DNA from: Pestalotiopsis fici W106-1
Taxonomy: Eukaryota > Ascomycota > Sordariomycetes > Amphisphaeriales > Sporocadaceae
Reading direction: 5' to 3'
NCBI RefSeq assembly: GCF_000516985.1
Contig: NW_006917099.1
Coordinates: 1,256,685-1,320,684 of the forward strand
Length of the DNA: 64,000 nucleotides
Made by a program: the position numbers and the translations under genes. Under the pieces are notes generated by a model. The model did no database searches. It was not told where the DNA came from and saw nothing but the letters and a program-made list of their open reading frames with translations. Below are positions 59,169 to 64,000 of the stretch, piece by piece; position 1 is the stretch's first letter, and each line of letters starts with the position of its first letter.

Positions 59169-60447
59169 CAACTATTCCAAGTCGATGAGATTCTACCATG
59201 TGGTCTCCTTGGCGAAATATCTCGCATCGGTGTTTTTGTAGGTGCAAATGCATTCCTATTCTTTTTTTTTTTTTTCTTTTTTCCAATTTCCCAGCGTATG
59301 GACATGACGACGCCCGTTAGCGATTTGCAGCCCGGCATCAACACCATCAGGTCGGCCGAGCGTATACTTGAAAAGGTTTGGGAGCACCGGGATTTGGTGC
59401 ATCTTGGCCAAGCATCGCCACAACAATGGCAAGATATCTCAAGCAATATGAACGAGTCATGTATACTTTATTGAAGTTTGATTTAGATTTTTAAAACAAA
59501 GCTTAGTTATATTTGTACGTTGTGCTGCACAAGTACACTCTGCTGAACATGACTATTGGGACTAAATCCACGACCGCATAATGAGTCGACGGAATGATGC
59601 ACCGTATTTTAGACAGGCGAAATGCGTCGATCAGGGAAAGCTAATGANNNNNNNNNNNNNNNNNNNNNNNNNNNNNNNNNNNNNNNNNNNNNNNNNNNNN
59701 NNNNNNNNNNNNNNNNNNNNNNNNNNNNNNNNNNNNNNNNNNNNNNNCCCCCCCCCCCCCCCAAAAAAAAAAACCCAACCCTTCTCATATGTAGGATCAA
59801 ACAGTGACATACTCGTCAGTGTCAATCATTATGCATTCGCGCTGATCACTCCGTCTAATGTATCATGCTCTTCCAACACGAGCTACTTTCGTACTTCTTC
59901 CCTTTTAGCCATCACATGCTTGACAGTTTTGATAGACAGGGCATTGAGGCTGATGGCGTTGAGAATGTCCAATGTAGTGAACTCGACCTGTAGCCGAGTC
60001 TTGAACCAATTGCGCAGGTCAAAGTCATCCCACCTCTGCATCCTGCAGTTGTTGCTCTGCATCAAACGTTCCAAAGTGCTGTATTCGCGGAAGTAAACAG
60101 CAAAAGGGACGGTTCCAATGTTGTCTAATAGTCCATGCTACAGTATCTAGACAGCTAGAGTAGCCGCAAAATAATTGTATCACATTCTTTCGCAATTATT
60201 CGACTTGCGCAATAACCATTATCAGTAAGACTTTTCTTCCGTCAGATACAGTACAATGAGCAGTAACTGCAATTGATGTACGAGTTCTTACTTGGACCGT
60301 GCAAGTGGGAGCTATCTACATACATACAGCACGGTTAAACACAAGGTATTCCAAATTTGGATTCAGATCAATCAGTATACCATATAAGCGCTACATCCGA
60401 TCTCATACCCACTGAAGAAAACTGCTATACCTGCCTAGTATACATTC
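59169..60447. other. Intergenic region containing an assembly gap
   Basis: About 1.3 kb around the 100-N gap. Right of the gap is A+T-leaning DNA with no supported gene; ORFs reaching into the N run are artefacts. Confidence 0.5.
59648..59747. other. Assembly gap (100 N) followed by C15 and A11 homopolymers
   Basis: Exactly 100 N, the usual placeholder for a gap of unknown size. Next come 15 C (59748-59762) and 11 A. The true sequence length is unknown. Confidence 0.97.
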
Positions 60448-61500
60448 CTACAGACTACTAGCAAGTCTAGTCTCATCCTTGCCTACGAAATCCTGGATGT
60501 GCTTCTCACACCAGTCAAAATACTCGCTCGCCCGATTCGAACCCCCCTCCTTGGCGGACACGAGCGCCAAAATGAGGTCTTTCCGCTGTCCAGGGTGCCA
60601 CCTCCCCTCACAAATAGCATAGCGGCCCGTAACGCTGTCTTCCATCGTGACAGCCTCTGAAAAGCCCATCCACAGGTATGTATTTGCGCCATGAATGGGA
60701 TCTCGGAGGATAGGCCATAGAACATAATACAGGATGCTGGGCGTATGCCGCCATATGTTGGTGTTGTACTGTCCGGGATTGCCCGCGATATGTACCACGC
60801 CTCCACCTTTCGCTTGACGGCGCGCCAGCTCGGATGCGAGGAACCAATTAGCTGTTTTGGATGTAGTATACAGCTCGTTCTCGTCCTTGACTGTCGCGGT
60901 ATCCTCAAGAAACTTCTTTTGTATGCCCTCTTTCGGCGACCCCATTTCCACCAAGATGGAAGCTGGCCAGACCACACGCACGCTGTCTTTTGGGCATGAC
61001 TGGGCCGTTTTGGTTAGGATGGGTGTGAGAAGTCGCGTCAACAGATACGGGCCGAGGGAATTGACGACGAAATGGTACTCGAGCCCTTGGCGACTTGAAG
61101 GAGCGTTCTTGAGGGCACCAGTACCTGCATTGTTGAACAAAATGTCCAGTCTCCCATTCGGTCCTTCAAGTTCCAAGAACTTGTGGGCTGCCGCCCTGAC
61201 TGTGGCAAAGTCCATCAAATCCATATTCACGAAGACCAGACTTCCAGCACTGGTATTTCCGGCGTCGGCATAATGTGCCTCTATTTTGGCAATAGCCTCT
61301 TTTGCGTGTTCCTCTGAGCGCGTTAGGATGTAGACCTTGCCGCCAGCGCCGTAGAGGATGCGCGAAATTTCATAGCCAAGGCCAGATGAGCCACCGGTCA
61401 CAATGAATACTTTGCCAGCTTGACTGGGCAAATTGTCCTCGGTGAGCGGTGCACCACTGCGAGGAGGGAAGAATTGTGTCCATATCGCACTAAACGACAT
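60448..61500 (-). CDS. Short-chain dehydrogenase/reductase, retinol-dehydrogenase-like
   Basis: A single-exon gene of 350 aa. It is an SDR with the cofactor motif TGGSSGLG at residues 35-42, NNAG at 123-126, Ser181 after VVWPA, and catalytic Tyr211 and Lys215 in YTTSK. The N-terminal 28 residues and long C-terminal tail fit the fungal group annotated as retinol dehydrogenase or WW-domain-oxidoreductase-like proteins, about 320-350 aa. The Arg after strand 2 (LTRS) suggests NADP(H). The real substrate is unknown. It is intact and complete, unlike the regulator remnant next to it. No signal peptide is evident. Confidence 0.92.
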   Translation of the reverse strand: MSFSAIWTQFFPPRSGAPLTEDNLPSQAGKVFIVTGGSSGLGYEISRILYGAGGKVYILTRSEEHAKEAIAKIEAHYADAGNTSAGSLVFVNMDLMDFATVRAAAHKFLELEGPNGRLDILFNNAGTGALKNAPSSRQGLEYHFVVNSLGPYLLTRLLTPILTKTAQSCPKDSVRVVWPASILVEMGSPKEGIQKKFLEDTATVKDENELYTTSKTANWFLASELARRQAKGGGVVHIAGNPGQYNTNIWRHTPSILYYVLWPILRDPIHGANTYLWMGFSEAVTMEDSVTGRYAICEGRWHPGQRKDLILALVSAKEGGSNRASEYFDWCEKHIQDFVGKDETRLASSL

Positions 61501-62765
61501 ATTGGTAGAGAGTGCGTGCTGTTGGATTGAATGTGCTGGAGATTTCAGATGATGGAAAACGTAATGAGGCCACTATGCAGCTCACTGAGAGTTGAAGGAA
61601 TCTGAAGAATGGCGAGTGGCAGGGCGGGATGCTCAGAGACACTGCTTGATACCGGCAATCATTTGTCATCACATGCACCTGGGGTTGCTTCGATTAAATT
61701 TCATTTGCAATGAACAGGATAAAATGTCTTGGATGACCCCATCAACGAGCCATAAGTCGACGTAGAGTCGATGGCAGGACCGGACCTGCAGTTGGTTTTC
61801 TTTGCACCCCCAGCGCTCCTGACGTGCACGATTTCGGACCCTTGGGGGGCCGATTCAGTGCGTACGCGCGCTGTTGGTTATGCTCAAATATTGCGCAAAG
61901 TACATTACCAACATACCTAGCAGCCGGCCACCAACCAACTGCCAACCACCCCTGGATTTTTGCCGTAGGGCTAGCCTGATGGAGGCCATCTGCGCCTGTA
62001 AGCTGCAGATCCTGGGCAGGACCCCAGACCCCAGACCAATTCACCAATATGCAAGGTTTGCACATTCACTGTCACACGGCGCAACATTTCCCGCGGCACG
62101 AAGCAGAGTTCTTCAAAGTTGACCGATCCCCAATCCAACCTTGGACACAATGACACGGAAGGATTATACCATGAGAATGGCGGCTCGAACAGGCCTTGGG
62201 TGAGAATGAGCAATGGAAGTAGTGCCATACATAACCATGCTGATCATGATCGTCAAAGCTACGAGATGGCACATCATCCCTAAAGTCTCGGTGATGCGAG
62301 GCGGGCACCAAGGTCGATAGTGGCTCGGAAGAGAATATACCGGAACGTGATGTGATTGTTCATGGAATTGTCAAACTCCAGCATTGAAATGTCCCCTCAA
62401 ACATGATATATGATGAGGACTTTTTGAGAAAAGCATAGTGCCAGTGTCGTGAGCTTGGCTGACTGACACGGAGGCAAATTATGTGGCCCAACTGAGCATA
62501 TTGCCACTTGGGCGGACAGCCCGACGAAGCTCCCAAATATCTTGGGCGTTAAGGCATTCTTCGAATAGTCCGCTTTGTATCCACTATATCTTATGGGAAG
62601 CGAGCAATCGTCTTGACTGGTCGTCGATGGCGTTGCTATGCTCCTCATAGATCGTTTCACAACAGTGGCGGTTAACCCTTTGCAGTTCCCATGCTTTACT
62701 ACCTTTAATGCGCACCAGACCGTCTCGCCTGGCCACATTGTCGATGACACAGAAGATGGAGGAGT
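61501..62765. other. Intergenic region left of the broken transcription factor
   Basis: About 1.2 kb, probably containing the SDR promoter and possibly degraded 5' parts of the transcription factor. I could not find a zinc-cluster motif on the plus strand here. Confidence 0.45.
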
Positions 62766-64000
62766 TTGGCAGCCGCAGAACTCATTTCGCGATCAAGAGC
62801 CCCTTTGTCAATCGCCGAATACCCGCCACATAAATCGTACATGACCACAAACTTCAAGCATTTCATCAAGTTGTGTGAAATCATTCAAATTATCATTATG
62901 CGCCTTTACGTGGGACGGCCACGACATTTGGGGATCGGTCGTTTTATTCAATCTATGCGGGCTAAATTGAACGATTGGTTTGACAGCTTGCCGGCAGAGA
63001 TCAAATTGGACACTGCCCTCCTCCAAACATATTTGCCAGCAAGTAAGTCTATTCCTTCCATCTATATAGACAAAATTTGTGAGCGGACTAATACTAATCT
63101 GCCATTAGTCTGCTCTATCGAGCCAGCTAGATTCTTCTCTACCGCATATTCATCCCAAACATTCTCCCTGCCCCCACTGCCGCCCCCATCAACCTCATGT
63201 ACCAGGCCTCGAGAGCCTGTACCACAAAGGCAGAGGAGACACAGGCTCCTCGGACTTTACTCCAAGTCATTTGTTTTGCAAAACATGACCTACATCATGA
63301 CATGGAGCATTGTGAGTTTAAAATCTCTGTTTGCATGATTAGTCCATAAGCGACTCTCACTCGACTGACAAGAATGGGTGTAACAGTATTCTGCCGCCAA
63401 CATTAATGAGGTTGACTTTCTTGGTAATGACACTGATATTACTGCGCCTGGTGCGAGGCTCAGCATGTCCATGTACGTGCTGGAACAGTGTATACCGCAA
63501 ATGCCCGGGACAAAGCGTTCGATAGAGATTCTGAAGTATCACCACCTGCCGCGCCCGCGATCGATCGCCAGCACGAAGCACGGCATTTCGAGGTCATTCC
63601 CAGAGTCATCGTCCGTGGCGGACGTCGACGAGGATGGCGCTCGTAAGCTGAGGCGGCCGAGATCAACGTCCATCCAAGTATCGACAACTACGGCACAACA
63701 GCGTGAATCCTTACTCGAAGACGCACAGATGTGTCTGTCGTCGATCATTGACAGTGCACCATCGACGGATTCAGAGAGCCTACTCAGATCGATGTCTTCT
63801 AGTCATGCACAGCAAACAGAAGTTGATATATCCAACGCCGCGGCACCCCTTGCTCTACTGCCTAGCTATAGTGGCCAGAAAATATCATTCGGCTCAGAGG
63901 AGGACCAGATACAAAGCTGGATCCGCGTTGATACGGCCCCCCTGCCCACCGAGGAGTGTCCTGCCGGATCATCCAAGGCTGCCCAACCGCAGACATATCC
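62766..64000 (+). pseudogene. Broken fungal-specific transcription factor, running off the window
   Basis: Pieces of the fungal transcription factor middle region appear in order but in different frames. FIKLCEIIQIIIMRLY and WFDSLPAEIKLD are in one frame to about 63042. After a candidate intron (63043-63108), LLYRAS, a stop TAG at 63128-63130, then ILLYRIFIPN and NLMYQASRACTTKAEE are in another frame. LLGLYSKSFVLQNMTYIMTWSI is back in the first frame from about 63243. After an intron ending near 63386 the frame stays open to 64000, with MYVLEQCIPQMPGTKRSIEILK and a Ser-rich tail. One stop and two frame changes, plus no visible zinc cluster upstream, suggest a pseudogene. Sequencing error is the alternative. 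Confidence 0.6.

Noticed and set aside
59581..60096. Open frames running through the N gap
   Set aside because: They are open only because N bases are translated as unknown residues.

Overview
The window is nuclear DNA from a filamentous ascomycete (Pezizomycotina). A Sordariomycete, perhaps Hypocreales, is my best guess but is an inference. The evidence is: genes split by 45-85 bp introns with ordinary fungal splice sites; typical fungal families (ATG1 kinase, GPI10 mannosyltransferase, cullin-4, DUF7580 protein, Zn2Cys6 regulators, DAL5-type permease); and a retrotransposon destroyed by C-to-T / G-to-A mutation, the signature of repeat-induced point mutation (RIP). I derived the exon models by hand from reading frame, GT/AG sites and family conservation. 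Every full CDS listed closes to a whole number of codons.

Left part (0.2-19.6 kb). A DUF7580 protein (minus) lies head to head with a remarkable gene (plus) that joins C2H2-like zinc fingers, an SH3 domain and a GCN4/CPC1-type bZIP in one reading frame. Then come cullin-4, a small protein with a predicted N-myristoylation signal, and a ten-exon gene fusing a DUF2235 (Tle1-like phospholipase) domain to a GTP-binding domain. Housekeeping genes follow: GPI10 (GPI anchor synthesis) and ornithine aminotransferase.

Middle (19.6-40.7 kb). The autophagy kinase ATG1 and a Sac7-like RhoGAP sit between gene-poor stretches of several kb. Next is a DAL5-family permease whose second intron can be read only as an AT-AC intron.

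Right part (40.7-64 kb). A complete but RIP-ruined Ty1/copia element with two 197 bp LTRs separates the core genes from an accessory-looking block: amino acid permease (with a GC-AG intron), sugar-alcohol type SDR, Zn2Cys6 regulator with two zinc clusters, phytanoyl-CoA-dioxygenase-like enzyme, sugar transporter, a 100-N assembly gap, a second SDR, and a broken fungal transcription factor running off the edge. Regulator, oxygenase, two reductases and transporters together could be a small catabolic or secondary-metabolite cluster, but no backbone synthase is present.

I found no rRNA, tRNA or CRISPR.
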